Part shown: positions 9,763 to 19,252 of the stretch, in pieces | How the letters are laid out: every line of letters starts with the position of its first letter | Position numbering within the stretch: the stretch's first letter is position 1 | From: Clostridioides difficile CD160 | Lineage (GTDB): Bacteria; Bacillota; Clostridia; Peptostreptococcales; Peptostreptococcaceae | Assembly (NCBI RefSeq): GCF_000449425.2 | Contig: NZ_AVHW01000047.1 | Span: 1-64,000, forward strand | Direction: 5' to 3' | DNA: 64,000 nt | Position numbers and translations under genes: made by a program | The notes under the pieces: model-generated | Databases searched by the model: none | Seen by the model: the letters and a program-made list of their open reading frames with translations, nothing else | Told to the model about the DNA's origin: nothing

Positions 9763-11481
9763 TTGAATTTTAGACTACCAAATAAAAGATTATTAAAAAG
9801 TATAATTTTTATAGGTGTAATACTTATTAGTATTATTTTGTTTATAAAGTACGACCAAAATGGGCTGAAAGAAAGAGAAATTATAAATAAGGGGAAATAT
9901 ATGTCTGAAAGTCTTGTTTCAGATAAGAAGTATGATGAAGCAAAAAAATTGGTTAAAACGTCTTTTGAAGCTATACCAGAAAAAAAATACAATAAAGTAT
10001 ATAATGAAGTATGGGACATGTTAAAAACTATTTCATCTGTTCCAGGAGGAACGAAGATAGTTATTGATTCATTGGAGAAGATGAGAATGTCAGATGAAAA
10101 ATTATCTGATGAGAGTAGATTTAATATAGAAAAAAGATTAGCATCAGTGTACATAATGGATAATAATTATTCTAAAGCCGTAGATTTAACTGTAAAGTCT
10201 ATAAAATTGGCTGAAAAATTAGAGGACAATTATGAAAAAGCAAGGCTAGATGTTGATTTGGCGAGCATACTTTTAAAGGTAGGTGGCTATGAAACAGGAG
10301 AGAAATTAATAAGAGATTCTTTTAATATAGATATTGATGAAGGCGAAAAAAATGGAATGGTTAGATTATATGCTCTTATAAATTTATCAGAAATATATGT
10401 AGAGCTGGAAGAATATGATAAAGCTATTGAAACGAGTGGCAGAGTAGAAGACTATAAAAAATTTGTAAAGATAGATAATTACAACGATTTTGAGATAATG
10501 GCTTCTATAATGCAGGCAAATGCATACGTAGGAAAAAATGATATGCCAAAGGCAAGCACTTTTTTAGAAAGAGCTGATTATCTTATAAAATCTGACAAAT
10601 CAGTCTATATATTAGATAAAGATATGTATTATTATATGGCAATGGGAAATTTAGAATATAAAAATGAAAATTATACTTCTGCAATAGATAATTATAAAAA
10701 AAGCTTAGAGATATCTAATAAAAGAAAGTTAATTCAGGAAAAAATAAGAATTTTAAACAAAATATTAAATATATATGAAAAACAAGGAAATGTAAATGCT
10801 GTAAATAAGTACCAAAAGATACTGATAAGTGAATACAAAGAGAACAAAAGGATAAGAGACTCAGAGACTAGTTTTTATATAATTGACAAAGTATCAAATG
10901 AAAGTGCATTATTTGAGAAAACTAAGAAAGAAATCAAATATTACAAAATATTATTTACAGTAATTATAATTGCTATATTAGGGTCTACTTTTTTATATAA
11001 TAGACTGAAGTATTTTAAAGCACAAAACTTACATGATGGGCTTACAAATGTTTATAATCGAAAAAGTTTCGATATTATGTATGAAAAATATAGAGATAAA
11101 GATGATAATTTTGCACTTGTAATGATAGATATTGACAACTTTAAACTTATAAATGATAATTATGGACATAAATTTGGTGATGTTGTCATAAAGGGGATAA
11201 CAAATACTATTTGTGTCATGTTGGAGCAAGAAGATAAAGTATTTAGGTATGGAGGCGAGGAGTTTTCTGTACTAATAAGAAATAAATCTGGTGAAGAAGT
11301 AGTAAATATAATTGACAATATAAGAATTGCAATTGCAAATAAAAAATGGGGTGAAGATGTAACTGTGACTATAAGTGCAGGTATAGCTCATATTTCTGAC
11401 AGTAAGAATGTACTAGAAGAAGCTGACAAAAATTTATACAAAGCAAAACAACTTGGTAGAAATAAAGTAGTATATAAGTAA
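9763..11481 (+). CDS. Membrane TPR-GGDEF diguanylate cyclase
   Basis: The 572-residue protein has an N-terminal membrane segment (about residues 12-28), a long extracytoplasmic region with tetratricopeptide-like helical repeats (about 45-375), a second membrane segment (about 392-412) and a C-terminal GGDEF domain (about 425-572). The active-site loop is GGEEF (497-501), so cyclic di-GMP synthesis is likely. The usual inhibitory RxxD site five residues before it is ExxD, so product feedback may be lost. Start is TTG after AGAAGGAGG; no in-frame ATG suits better. It lies 30 bases before the sigma-54 activator gene and may be co-transcribed with it. Confidence 0.88.
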   Translation: MNFRLPNKRLLKSIIFIGVILISIILFIKYDQNGLKEREIINKGKYMSESLVSDKKYDEAKKLVKTSFEAIPEKKYNKVYNEVWDMLKTISSVPGGTKIVIDSLEKMRMSDEKLSDESRFNIEKRLASVYIMDNNYSKAVDLTVKSIKLAEKLEDNYEKARLDVDLASILLKVGGYETGEKLIRDSFNIDIDEGEKNGMVRLYALINLSEIYVELEEYDKAIETSGRVEDYKKFVKIDNYNDFEIMASIMQANAYVGKNDMPKASTFLERADYLIKSDKSVYILDKDMYYYMAMGNLEYKNENYTSAIDNYKKSLEISNKRKLIQEKIRILNKILNIYEKQGNVNAVNKYQKILISEYKENKRIRDSETSFYIIDKVSNESALFEKTKKEIKYYKILFTVIIIAILGSTFLYNRLKYFKAQNLHDGLTNVYNRKSFDIMYEKYRDKDDNFALVMIDIDNFKLINDNYGHKFGDVVIKGITNTICVMLEQEDKVFRYGGEEFSVLIRNKSGEEVVNIIDNIRIAIANKKWGEDVTVTISAGIAHISDSKNVLEEADKNLYKAKQLGRNKVVYK

Positions 11482-11511
11482 TTATATGTTATATAAATAA
11501 GAGGTATAAGT

Positions 11512-13512
11512 ATGAAACAATCAATAGCTATAGTAACTGATAAAATAACCAAATTATCATCTTTTTTAGAAGAAAATATACGTTTGGTTTTAGGTGATTA
11601 CATTGATATAAACCATTACTATTTAGACAATTTAAAAGAGGATGATAAAATACAAGGTGACTTTGTATTGGTAATGACTGATGATAGATTAAATAGCATG
11701 AGAAAGCATTTAGTACAAGATAGTAAGATTATAGTAGTAAGAAGGACTCTTAAAGAAAATGAAATCTATGGATTATTTTCAATCCCAAATGGAACAGAGG
11801 TATTAGTCGTAAATGATACAAAAGAAACTACCTTAGAAACAATAAGTTTGTTTTACAAGATAGGAGTAAAAAATTTAAAGTTTACTCCATATATTGAAGG
11901 AAAAATTTATAAAAATATAGATATAGCTATAACACCTGGAGTAAAAGAAAAAGTACCAAGTTATATAAGTAAAGTAATAGACCTTGGGAATAGATATATT
12001 GATATATCTACTTTTATAGAAATAATAAATGGACTTAGAATTGATGTTAAGGAAATACGTAAAAACTTAATGGCATATTCTGAACGTTTAATAAGTCTAG
12101 ATAACGGAGTCAAAGATAATTATAGACAATTGTTTCTAAAAATGGAGGAACAAGATGTTATATTAAATTTATCAAAAGATGGAATAATATTTACTTCAGC
12201 AGATGGTGTTATAAATACTTTTAATAAAGAAGCTTTAAAGATTTTAGGTATAAATGAAAACCCACAAAGTAAAAACATAGAGGAAGTTATATCTAAAGAT
12301 TTAAATATTTTACTTGAAGACAAAGAAATAGTTGATGAAGTTGTATTTACAAATAAAAAATATATAAATGTAAATAAAAAAAATATATTTTCTATGGGGA
12401 ATAAAGCTGGTATATATTATAATTTACAAGAAATAACATATATAAAAAAGTTAGAACAAAATCTTACTAATAAATTGAGAGAACAAGGACAAATAGCTAA
12501 GTATACATTTAAAGATATAAAAACTAAAAATAAAAATATGATAAAGTGCATAGAATTGGCTAAAAAAATATCTAAATCAGACCTTTCTGTGTTAATAATA
12601 GGAGAAAGTGGTACTGGGAAAGAATTGCTATCCCAATCAATTCATAATGACTCTAATAGAAGCAATCAACCATTTATAGCAGTTAATTGTGCAGCAGTTC
12701 CAGATAGCCTATTAGAAAGTCAGTTGTTTGGATATGAGAAAGGCTCTTTTACAGGAGCTTTAAGAGAAGGAAAAAAAGGGTTATTTGAACTTGCAAACAA
12801 TGGAACCATATTTCTAGATGAAATAGGAGATATGCCTCCATTGCTGCAAACAAAGTTACTCAGAGTACTTCAAGAGAAGCAGGTTATGCCTATAGGTTCT
12901 CATAATGTTGTAAATATAGATGTTAGAGTTATAGCAGCAACAAATAAAAATTTGCCAAAGATGATTAGAGAAGGAAAATTCAGAGAGGATTTATATTATA
13001 GACTGAATGTATTGCCAATAGATGTACCGTCATTAAAAAATAGAAAAGAAGATATAATAACACTTATGAATTTCTTCTTAAAACATAATATAAGGCTTTC
13101 ACCTGAAGTTGTAACTATCTTAGAAAAATATAATTGGCCAGGAAATATAAGGGAGTTACAAAATGTTGCTTCTTATGTAAGTCTAATGTGTGATAATATG
13201 GTTTTTAAAGAGGACTTACCACCATATATAAAGACAGAATATGTTGCTAATTATGAAGATGGATTTGGTTATACAAAAAAAGAATTTGAGGATATATTAA
13301 GAGTTCTATATGAAAGAAGAGAATCAGCTTCTGGAGTTGGAAGAGGATTTATAATTGAAAGACTTACAGATGAAGGGATTGAGATTTCTGAAAGCAAAGT
13401 TAGAAAGGTATTATCTTATTTAAGTGAGTGTGGATACATATCATCTAAATCTGGTAGATTTGGAAGTCAAATAACTCCAGAAGGTATAAATCTTTACAAT
13501 AAAATGACTTAA
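11512..13512 (+). CDS. Sigma-54-dependent transcription activator
   Basis: The protein (666 residues) is a bacterial enhancer-binding protein. It has an N-terminal sensory region of about 200 residues, a PAS-like segment (about 220-310), and an AAA+ domain with Walker A GESGTGKE (364-371), the sigma-54 contact loop GSFTGA (411-416, a common variant of GAFTGA) and the FLDEIGDM Walker B. The C-terminus is not the usual Fis-type helix-turn-helix but looks like a winged helix (about 600-666). A -24/-12 promoter about 300 bases downstream, before a TSCPD-amidotransferase-permease operon, is its probable target. The signal is unknown. Confidence 0.92.
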   Translation: MKQSIAIVTDKITKLSSFLEENIRLVLGDYIDINHYYLDNLKEDDKIQGDFVLVMTDDRLNSMRKHLVQDSKIIVVRRTLKENEIYGLFSIPNGTEVLVVNDTKETTLETISLFYKIGVKNLKFTPYIEGKIYKNIDIAITPGVKEKVPSYISKVIDLGNRYIDISTFIEIINGLRIDVKEIRKNLMAYSERLISLDNGVKDNYRQLFLKMEEQDVILNLSKDGIIFTSADGVINTFNKEALKILGINENPQSKNIEEVISKDLNILLEDKEIVDEVVFTNKKYINVNKKNIFSMGNKAGIYYNLQEITYIKKLEQNLTNKLREQGQIAKYTFKDIKTKNKNMIKCIELAKKISKSDLSVLIIGESGTGKELLSQSIHNDSNRSNQPFIAVNCAAVPDSLLESQLFGYEKGSFTGALREGKKGLFELANNGTIFLDEIGDMPPLLQTKLLRVLQEKQVMPIGSHNVVNIDVRVIAATNKNLPKMIREGKFREDLYYRLNVLPIDVPSLKNRKEDIITLMNFFLKHNIRLSPEVVTILEKYNWPGNIRELQNVASYVSLMCDNMVFKEDLPPYIKTEYVANYEDGFGYTKKEFEDILRVLYERRESASGVGRGFIIERLTDEGIEISESKVRKVLSYLSECGYISSKSGRFGSQITPEGINLYNKMT

Positions 13513-13669
13513 GTGTACTGATATTAAAATAAGATATTTTGAACATAAATATTTAAATAAGTGTAAACTTTTATACTTATAAAATTCAGATTATATTATA
13601 GTGGAGAGAATAGCATATATTTCAAATGTTTTAAATTAAATATTAATAGGTTAAAAAAATAGGTTTAGA

Positions 13670-13710
13670 TAGGTAATAGGTTATTATAAAATAACCCATT
13701 ACCTATTTTT
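13670..13710 (+). terminator. Terminator after the sigma-54 activator gene
   Basis: A long stem formed by TAGGTAATAGGTTAT and its near complement ATAACCcATTACCTA (13670-13705) is followed by T residues. It most likely ends the activator transcript. It lies about 105 bases before the -24 element, so it could instead, or also, be an upstream activator site. Confidence 0.65.
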
Positions 13711-13809
13711 ATTTTCAAAAAGATTGCATATAAGATAAACAATAAAAACTGCAGTCTACAAAAGCACTGAAAATGCTAGATAAAAAATAAATATAAATAA
13801 TTATAAATC

Positions 13810-13827
13810 TTGGCATGTATATTGCTA
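13810..13827 (+). promoter_or_regulatory. Sigma-54 (-24/-12) promoter
   Basis: TTGGCATGTATATTGCTA fits the sigma-54 consensus TGGCAC-N5-TTGCW. The invariant GG (13812-13813) and GC (13824-13825) are separated by exactly ten bases. It lies 42 bases before the TSCPD gene and directly follows a sigma-54 activator gene, so the downstream three-gene operon is probably under that activator. Small inverted repeats such as AGCA-N7-TGCT (13762-13776) upstream could be activator sites, but that is a guess. Confidence 0.85.
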
Positions 13828-13868
13828 ATTATAGGGATAAGACGACAAAATAATTAGGAGGTTTAATT

Positions 13869-14114
13869 ATGAAATACAAAACAACAGGGACTTGTGCTAC
13901 AGAAATTGAATTCGAGGTAAAAGAGAATAAAGTTACAAATGTAAATTTTATTGGTGGATGTGATGGAAATTTAAAAGGATTAAAAGTATTAGTTGAAGGT
14001 ATGAATATAGAAGATGTAATTAAAAAATTAAAAGGAATTGAATGTAAGACAAAGCCAACATCTTGTCCAGACCAACTTTCTCTAGCATTGGAAAATTATA
14101 TAAATATAAAATAA
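13869..14114 (+). CDS. TSCPD domain protein
   Basis: This 81-residue protein is a stand-alone TSCPD domain, named after its conserved motif, here near the C-terminus as TSCPDQLSLAL. Related domains occur at the end of some class II ribonucleotide reductases and as free small proteins in clostridia. Three further cysteines (CAT, GCDGN, IECKT) suggest metal binding. It is the first gene after the -24/-12 promoter, with an AGGAGG site. What the free protein does is not known; here it shares an operon with an amidotransferase and a permease, which suggests a role in nitrogen or amino-acid use. Confidence 0.85.
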   Translation: MKYKTTGTCATEIEFEVKENKVTNVNFIGGCDGNLKGLKVLVEGMNIEDVIKKLKGIECKTKPTSCPDQLSLALENYINIK

Positions 14115-14149
14115 ATACATACAACAATCGATTAGTTAGGAGCTTGATT

Positions 14150-14875
14150 ATGAAACCAATAATAGGGATTTTAGGAAATTTAATAATAATGGAAAATGGA
14201 ATGTTTCCAGGTCTTGAAAGGTCATATGTAAATAATGACTATATAAATGCAGTACTAAAAGGTGGAGGTAGTCCAGTTATTATTCCAGTAAATACAGATA
14301 AAGAAGTTATAAAAAAACAGATTGAGATGGTTGATGGAGTTTTAATATCTGGGGGATGGGATGTCAATCCTCAATTGTATGGTGAAGAAACAAGAGAAGA
14401 AACGACATTTATATACCCAGAAGTTGATGAGTTTGATTTAATTGCTATAAGTATAGCATTAGAACTTAAAAAACCTATATTAGGTATATGCAGGGGCTTA
14501 CAAATCTTAAATGTAAGCTTAGGAGGAACTTTATATCAAGATAATAATTTTGTAGAAGGAAGTTATATAAAACATACACAATCTTCAAAAAGACATGTAG
14601 CTACTCATAAAGTAGATGTTAAAGAAGGTAGTATTTTAGAAGGAATCTTAGGAAAACAATTACTTACAAATAGTTATCACCATCAAAGTGTTAATCAGCT
14701 TGGAAAAAGATTAAAAGCTATAGCATATTCAAAAGATGGTATAATAGAAGCTATTCAGAAAGAGGATGAAAATTTTGTAGTAGGTGTACAGTGGCATCCA
14801 GAAATGATGGTAGACCACTGTAATAAAATGGAAAAACTATTTAAATATTTTATAAATATTTGTTCAAATTTATAA
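14150..14875 (+). CDS. Class I glutamine amidotransferase, peptidase C26 (gamma-glutamyl hydrolase-like)
   Basis: The 241-residue protein is a free-standing class I amidotransferase of the PuuD / gamma-glutamyl-GABA hydrolase type. The nucleophile Cys114 is in GICRGLQ, and the His216-x-Glu218 pair is in WHPEM. Such enzymes cleave gamma-glutamyl amide bonds in the cytoplasm. An in-frame GTG-type extension reaches back into the TSCPD gene, but the ATG at 14150 with TTAGGAG before it is the clear start. It lies between TSCPD and permease genes in the sigma-54 operon, consistent with uptake and hydrolysis of a gamma-glutamyl or amide compound. The substrate is not known. Confidence 0.88.
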   Translation: MKPIIGILGNLIIMENGMFPGLERSYVNNDYINAVLKGGGSPVIIPVNTDKEVIKKQIEMVDGVLISGGWDVNPQLYGEETREETTFIYPEVDEFDLIAISIALELKKPILGICRGLQILNVSLGGTLYQDNNFVEGSYIKHTQSSKRHVATHKVDVKEGSILEGILGKQLLTNSYHHQSVNQLGKRLKAIAYSKDGIIEAIQKEDENFVVGVQWHPEMMVDHCNKMEKLFKYFINICSNL

Positions 14876-14897
14876 TATACCTTGGGGGGGATTGAAC

Positions 14898-16211
14898 ATG
14901 AACGAAAAGAATAAAATGGGATTAATAAGTATTATACTTTTAGGTATTAACGCAGTTGTAGGAGCTGGAGTTTTCCTATTACCAGGAGATGCAATGAAAT
15001 CATTTGGTGTAGCAAGTATATTTGTATATATGTTTGATATGTTGTTGGTTTTATCCATGGCATTTTGTTTTGCTGAGGTAGCAGGTAAATTTAACAAAAA
15101 TGGTGCTGCCTATGTATATACTAAAGAAGCTTTTGGAGATTTTTGTGGTTTTGAAGTAGGTCTTATGAAATGGGTAATAGGATGTATCTCTTGGGGGGCA
15201 TTAATAGTAGGTTTCCCTACATCATTGTCAGCAGTATGGGCTCCAGCAGGTGACCCTTATATACAAAAAATTATAATTGTAACTATGATAGTTGGTCTTA
15301 CAATTATAAACTTATTAGGTGTATCCTTATCAAAAATTGTACAAAATGTTATAACTGTAGGTAAACTGATTCCATTAATATTATTTATAGGAATAGGTAT
15401 ATTTTTTATAAAAGGAGTTAATTTTACTACTTCAACAATGGTACCTCCAGGAGCTGGAGTAACAGAGTTTGGAGCAGCAGCACTTTTAATGTTTTATTCA
15501 TTTACAGGATTTGAATCTATAGCAGTTGCAGCAGAAGATATGGAGAATCCTAAAAAGAATATACCAATAGCAATTATAAGTGTAATAGTAATTGCATCAA
15601 TAATATACATATTAAATCAAGTTGTATGTGTTGGTATACTAGGAGATTCATTATCTAGTACATCTACACCGGTTGCAGACGCTGCAAGAATATGTTTTGG
15701 AAATATGGGTGCAGGATTGGTAACTTTTGGGACATTAGTTTCTGTGGGTGGAATTTGTATGTGTGGTGCTTTCGTAAATCCAAGAAGTTGTGTAGCTTTG
15801 GCTGATGATAAAATGTTACCTAGAATATTTGCAAGAAAAGACAAAAAAGGGACACCATATGTAGCAATAATAGCTACTATGATAATTACTATACCAATAG
15901 CCTTATCTGGAAGCTTTGCTGAATTAGCGGCAATAAGTGCAGTTGCTAGATTTATACAGTATATACCAACATCTTTATCAGTATTAGTATTTAGAAAGAA
16001 AAGACCAGAATTAGTAGGTACTTTTAAAACTCCATTTGGAGCAGTGATTCCTTTAATTGCGGTATGTGTTGGGACATGGTTATTATTCCAAGCATCTATG
16101 CATCAGTTAATTATGGGATTAGGAGCATTGGCAATTGGAGTACCACTATACTTTATAATGAAGTCTTATAATAGAAAAGTTTATGGTGAAGAATTAAAGA
16201 AAATAGTTTAA
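14898..16211 (+). CDS. APC family amino-acid permease
   Basis: This is a 437-residue integral membrane protein with about twelve hydrophobic segments, typical of the APC amino-acid/polyamine/organocation superfamily. The first segment carries the GINAVVGAGVFLLPG motif used for substrate binding in the family, and the FYSFTGFESIAVAAEDMENP motif follows segment six. A run of G residues precedes the start; ATG 14898 is preferred over the in-frame TTG at 14892. As the third gene of the sigma-54 operon it probably imports the compound acted on by the upstream amidotransferase. Substrate cannot be read from sequence. Confidence 0.9.
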   Translation: MNEKNKMGLISIILLGINAVVGAGVFLLPGDAMKSFGVASIFVYMFDMLLVLSMAFCFAEVAGKFNKNGAAYVYTKEAFGDFCGFEVGLMKWVIGCISWGALIVGFPTSLSAVWAPAGDPYIQKIIIVTMIVGLTIINLLGVSLSKIVQNVITVGKLIPLILFIGIGIFFIKGVNFTTSTMVPPGAGVTEFGAAALLMFYSFTGFESIAVAAEDMENPKKNIPIAIISVIVIASIIYILNQVVCVGILGDSLSSTSTPVADAARICFGNMGAGLVTFGTLVSVGGICMCGAFVNPRSCVALADDKMLPRIFARKDKKGTPYVAIIATMIITIPIALSGSFAELAAISAVARFIQYIPTSLSVLVFRKKRPELVGTFKTPFGAVIPLIAVCVGTWLLFQASMHQLIMGLGALAIGVPLYFIMKSYNRKVYGEELKKIV

Positions 16212-16276
16212 TTGCATTATAAAAACAAATTGAAATAAGGTTGGATATTGGCAGAAAATTAAATATAAATAAGTAT

Positions 16277-16330
16277 ATATAAGGTTATATTAAAATATTA
16301 TTGATTTTTTATTTTAGTGTAACCTTATAT
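16277..16330. terminator. Long hairpin after the permease gene
   Basis: ATATAAGGTT (16277-16286) pairs with AACCTTATAT (16321-16330), and the stem extends inward with A/T pairs. There is no strong T-run after the right arm, but this is the only terminator-like structure between the permease and the GNAT gene. Confidence 0.5.
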
Positions 16331-16416
16331 TGTTATTAATACATGAAAAATATTGTAATAGGTTAAAAACAATAGTATTATGTTTATAGATAAAAAACTT
16401 GTTAGGAGGTAAATTT

Positions 16417-16956
16417 ATGCCAACAATAACTTTAAAAAATGGTGTGGACATACTTATTAGAGAGGGAGTAAAAGAAGATGCTCAAAACATTATAGATTTC
16501 TATAATGAAGTGGGTGGAGAAACTCATTTTCTCTCATTTGGAAAAGACGAATATAAAGTATCTTTAGAGGAACAAGAAAACGCTATAGAGGCAGCAAAAG
16601 CGTCTGATAATTCAGTGAAATTGATTGCATTTATAGATAATGAGATAGTTGGTATTGCGACGATTGATTCTAATCAAAAAGCAAAAGGAAAGCATGTTGG
16701 AGTATTAGGGATTGTTGTAAAAGAAAAATATTGGGGAATTGGATTAGGAAAAAGACTTATGTTAGACCTTATAGAATGGTGTAAATCAAATGGAATAACT
16801 AAGAAAATAACTCTTGTAACTAATGAAGAAAATCATAATGCTATAGGACTATACAAAAAGGTTGGATTTGAAGTAGAGAGTATATTAAAGAAAGAATGTT
16901 ACTATAATGGTGTTTATACAGATTTAGTAGGAATGTCACTTTTATTAGGAATATAA
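16417..16956 (+). CDS. GNAT family N-acetyltransferase
   Basis: This 179-residue protein has the GNAT fold: an N-terminal strand region, the acetyl-CoA-binding motif A around GVLGIVVKEKYWGIGLGKRLM (signature Q/RxxGxG/A as WGIGLGK), and motif B with NEENHNAIGLYKKVGF. It would transfer an acetyl group to a small molecule or protein amine. The ATG at 16417 after TTAGGAGGT is chosen over an in-frame TTG at 16399 that lies before the ribosome site. It stands alone between the sigma-54 operon and fbp. The substrate is unknown. Confidence 0.88.
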   Translation: MPTITLKNGVDILIREGVKEDAQNIIDFYNEVGGETHFLSFGKDEYKVSLEEQENAIEAAKASDNSVKLIAFIDNEIVGIATIDSNQKAKGKHVGVLGIVVKEKYWGIGLGKRLMLDLIEWCKSNGITKKITLVTNEENHNAIGLYKKVGFEVESILKKECYYNGVYTDLVGMSLLLGI

Positions 16957-16973
16957 TTAGTGTACATTTTATC

Positions 16974-17003
16974 TCGAAAAAAGTATATTAAGTATGGTAT
17001 AAT
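16974..17003 (+). promoter_or_regulatory. Sigma-A promoter of fbp
   Basis: An extended -10 (TGgTATAAT, TATAAT at 16998-17003) has a TTGAAA-like TCGAAA (16974-16979) 18 bases upstream. It lies 42 bases before the fbp start. Confidence 0.7.
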
Positions 17004-17044
17004 TAAAAAAGAATATAACTTAATATAATTTTGGAGGACGAATT

Positions 17045-19030
17045 ATGAAAAATCTGTGTAAAATATCAGATGATTATTTAAACAGCAAACTGAAGTATTT
17101 AAAGTTATTATCAAAACAATATCCAAGTATATCAAAAGCAAGTACAGAAATAATAAATTTAGAGGCTATATTAAATCTTCCAAAGGGAACAGAACATTTT
17201 ATAACAGATGTACATGGGGAATATGAGCCATTCGTACACGTATTAAAAAATGGTTCTGGTGTAATAAAGAGAAAAATAGAAGAATTATTTTCAAACACAA
17301 TAAGGGACAGCGAAAAAAAGATGTTAGCAACTCTTGTATATTACCCTGAACAAAAGTTAGACCTAATAATTAAGCAAGAGGAAAATATAGATGATTTTTA
17401 TAGAATAAATATTTATAGACTTATAGAACTTTGTAAGTATGCTTCTAGTAAATATACTAGGTCCAAAGTTAGAAAACTTTTGCCAGAAAATTTTAAATAC
17501 ATAATAGAAGAAGTTTTACATGAGCATGTCAAAAGTGAACATAAAGAAGAGTACTATAAAAGTATAGTTGAAACAATAGTAAACATAGGTATAGCTAAAG
17601 AGTTTATAATTGCTATTTCTACAGTTATACAAAAATTAGTTGTCGATAGATTGCATGTAATAGGAGATATTTATGATAGAGGTCCAAGACCAGATATAAT
17701 TGTCGATAAACTTATTGAACATCATTGTGTAGATATTCAATGGGGAAATCATGATATATTATGGATGGGTGCAGCGTCAGGTGAAAAAACTTGTATAGCA
17801 AATGCTCTTAGGATATCAGCTAGATATGCTAATTTAGATATTGTAGAAGACATATATGGAATAAATCTATTACCTTTAGCTACTTTTGCTATAGAGATGT
17901 ATAAGGATGACCCTTGTAAAGAATTTATTCCAAAGATTAATGACCAAAGTGTAACAATAACAGAAAAGTCTTTGATGGCTAAGATGCACAAGGCAATAAG
18001 TATAATCCAATTTAAACTTGAAGGTGAAGTTATAAGGAGAAGACCTGAATTTGAGATGGAACATAGACTTTTGCTTAATATGATAAACTATGATGAAGGT
18101 ACAATTACTTTAAATGGAAAGACATATAAATTAAAAGATACTTATTTGCCTACAATAGACAAAAAGGACCCATATAAATTAACAATAGAAGAAAAAAATG
18201 TTATTGATAAATTAGTATCCTCATTTAGAGGTAGTGAAAAACTACAAAAACATGTTTCATTTTTATTTTCTAAAGGAAGTATATATTTAAAGGCGAATTT
18301 GAACTTACTGATTCATGGATGTGTACCATTAAATGAGGATGGAAGTTTTATGTCTATGAATATAATGGGAAAAGAGTATAAAGGTAAGGCTCTTATGGAC
18401 AAAATGGAATCTCTAGCAAGAGAAGGCTTTTTCTTTAAAGATAAAGCAGAAGAAAAGTTATATGGTATGGATATTATGTGGTATTTATGGACTGGAAAAT
18501 GTTCCTCATTATTTGGTAAAGATGATATGACTACATTTGAAAGATACTTTATAGCAGAAAAAGAGACTCATAAAGAAAATAAGAACCCATATTTTAAGCT
18601 TAGAGAAAATGAGATGGCTTGTAAAAGAATATTTGAAGAATTTGATTTAGAACTTGATGAATCACATATAATAAATGGTCATGTTCCTGTGGAAAGTAAA
18701 AACGGAGAGAGTCCAATAAAAGCTAATGGTAAAATTCTTGTTATAGATGGTGGTTTTTCTAGAGCGTATCAAAAAACTACTGGTATAGCTGGATATACTT
18801 TGATATATAATTCTAGAACTCTACAATTAGTATCACATGAACCATTTAATTCTGCTGAAGAAGCTATTGCAAATGAAAGCGATATTTTATCGACAACTGT
18901 TGTAGTAGAGCATAAGGCAAAGAGAAAAATGGTAAGAGATACTGATGAAGGAGTAAAAATACAGGAAGAAATAGAAGATTTAAAACTACTTTTAATGGCT
19001 TATAAAAAAGGCCTAATAAAAGAAATGTAG
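17045..19030 (+). CDS. fbp: Class III fructose-1,6-bisphosphatase
   Basis: This cytoplasmic enzyme hydrolyses fructose 1,6-bisphosphate to fructose 6-phosphate for gluconeogenesis. The 661-residue length is typical of the Firmicutes-specific class III enzyme, unrelated to the short FBPases. Metallophosphatase motifs are present: DVHGEYEPF near residue 55, [11 protein letters not shown] (about 208-218) and WGNHDILW (about 234), with a late INGHVPV motif. GGAGGA precedes the ATG. It is monocistronic, with its own promoter and terminator. Confidence 0.96.
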   Translation: MKNLCKISDDYLNSKLKYLKLLSKQYPSISKASTEIINLEAILNLPKGTEHFITDVHGEYEPFVHVLKNGSGVIKRKIEELFSNTIRDSEKKMLATLVYYPEQKLDLIIKQEENIDDFYRINIYRLIELCKYASSKYTRSKVRKLLPENFKYIIEEVLHEHVKSEHKEEYYKSIVETIVNIGIAKEFIIAISTVIQKLVVDRLHVIGDIYDRGPRPDIIVDKLIEHHCVDIQWGNHDILWMGAASGEKTCIANALRISARYANLDIVEDIYGINLLPLATFAIEMYKDDPCKEFIPKINDQSVTITEKSLMAKMHKAISIIQFKLEGEVIRRRPEFEMEHRLLLNMINYDEGTITLNGKTYKLKDTYLPTIDKKDPYKLTIEEKNVIDKLVSSFRGSEKLQKHVSFLFSKGSIYLKANLNLLIHGCVPLNEDGSFMSMNIMGKEYKGKALMDKMESLAREGFFFKDKAEEKLYGMDIMWYLWTGKCSSLFGKDDMTTFERYFIAEKETHKENKNPYFKLRENEMACKRIFEEFDLELDESHIINGHVPVESKNGESPIKANGKILVIDGGFSRAYQKTTGIAGYTLIYNSRTLQLVSHEPFNSAEEAIANESDILSTTVVVEHKAKRKMVRDTDEGVKIQEEIEDLKLLLMAYKKGLIKEM

Positions 19031-19039
19031 ATATTATAG

Positions 19040-19068
19040 AGACACTTCATAATTGAAGTGTCTTTTTT
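19040..19068 (+). terminator. Terminator of fbp
   Basis: AGACACTTC and GAAGTGTCT (19040-19063) form a nine-base stem with loop ATAATT, followed by a T-run. It lies ten bases after the fbp stop. Confidence 0.92.
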
Positions 19069-19123
19069 ATTGAGTAATATACCATAAAGATTAATAATAG
19101 TAATTTAATAGAGCTTACTTAAT

Positions 19124-19158
19124 AAGTGAATCCTAAATAAATGGGTTTACTTTTTTTT
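19124..19158 (+). terminator. Second terminator before spoIIIAA
   Basis: AAGTGAATCC and GGGTTTACTT form a ten-base stem with two G-T pairs (19124-19152), followed by eight T residues. It insulates the spoIIIA operon from upstream reading. Confidence 0.6.
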
Positions 19159-19196
19159 ATTGATAAATATTATTTTAAAAAATATATATGTTTTGG

Positions 19197-19225
19197 TAAT
19201 ATTCCTTGTCCTTTATAAATAGAAT
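19197..19225 (+). promoter_or_regulatory. Candidate sigma-E promoter of the spoIIIA operon
   Basis: TAATATT (19197-19203) matches the sigma-E -35 pattern and AATAGAAT (19218-19225) fits its -10 pattern (cATAcaAT-like), with the expected 14-base spacer. spoIIIA is a mother-cell operon under sigma-E in studied spore formers. The match is inferred by eye. Confidence 0.5.
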
Positions 19226-19252
19226 TATATAAACAAAGGAGGAGGACAAGAA

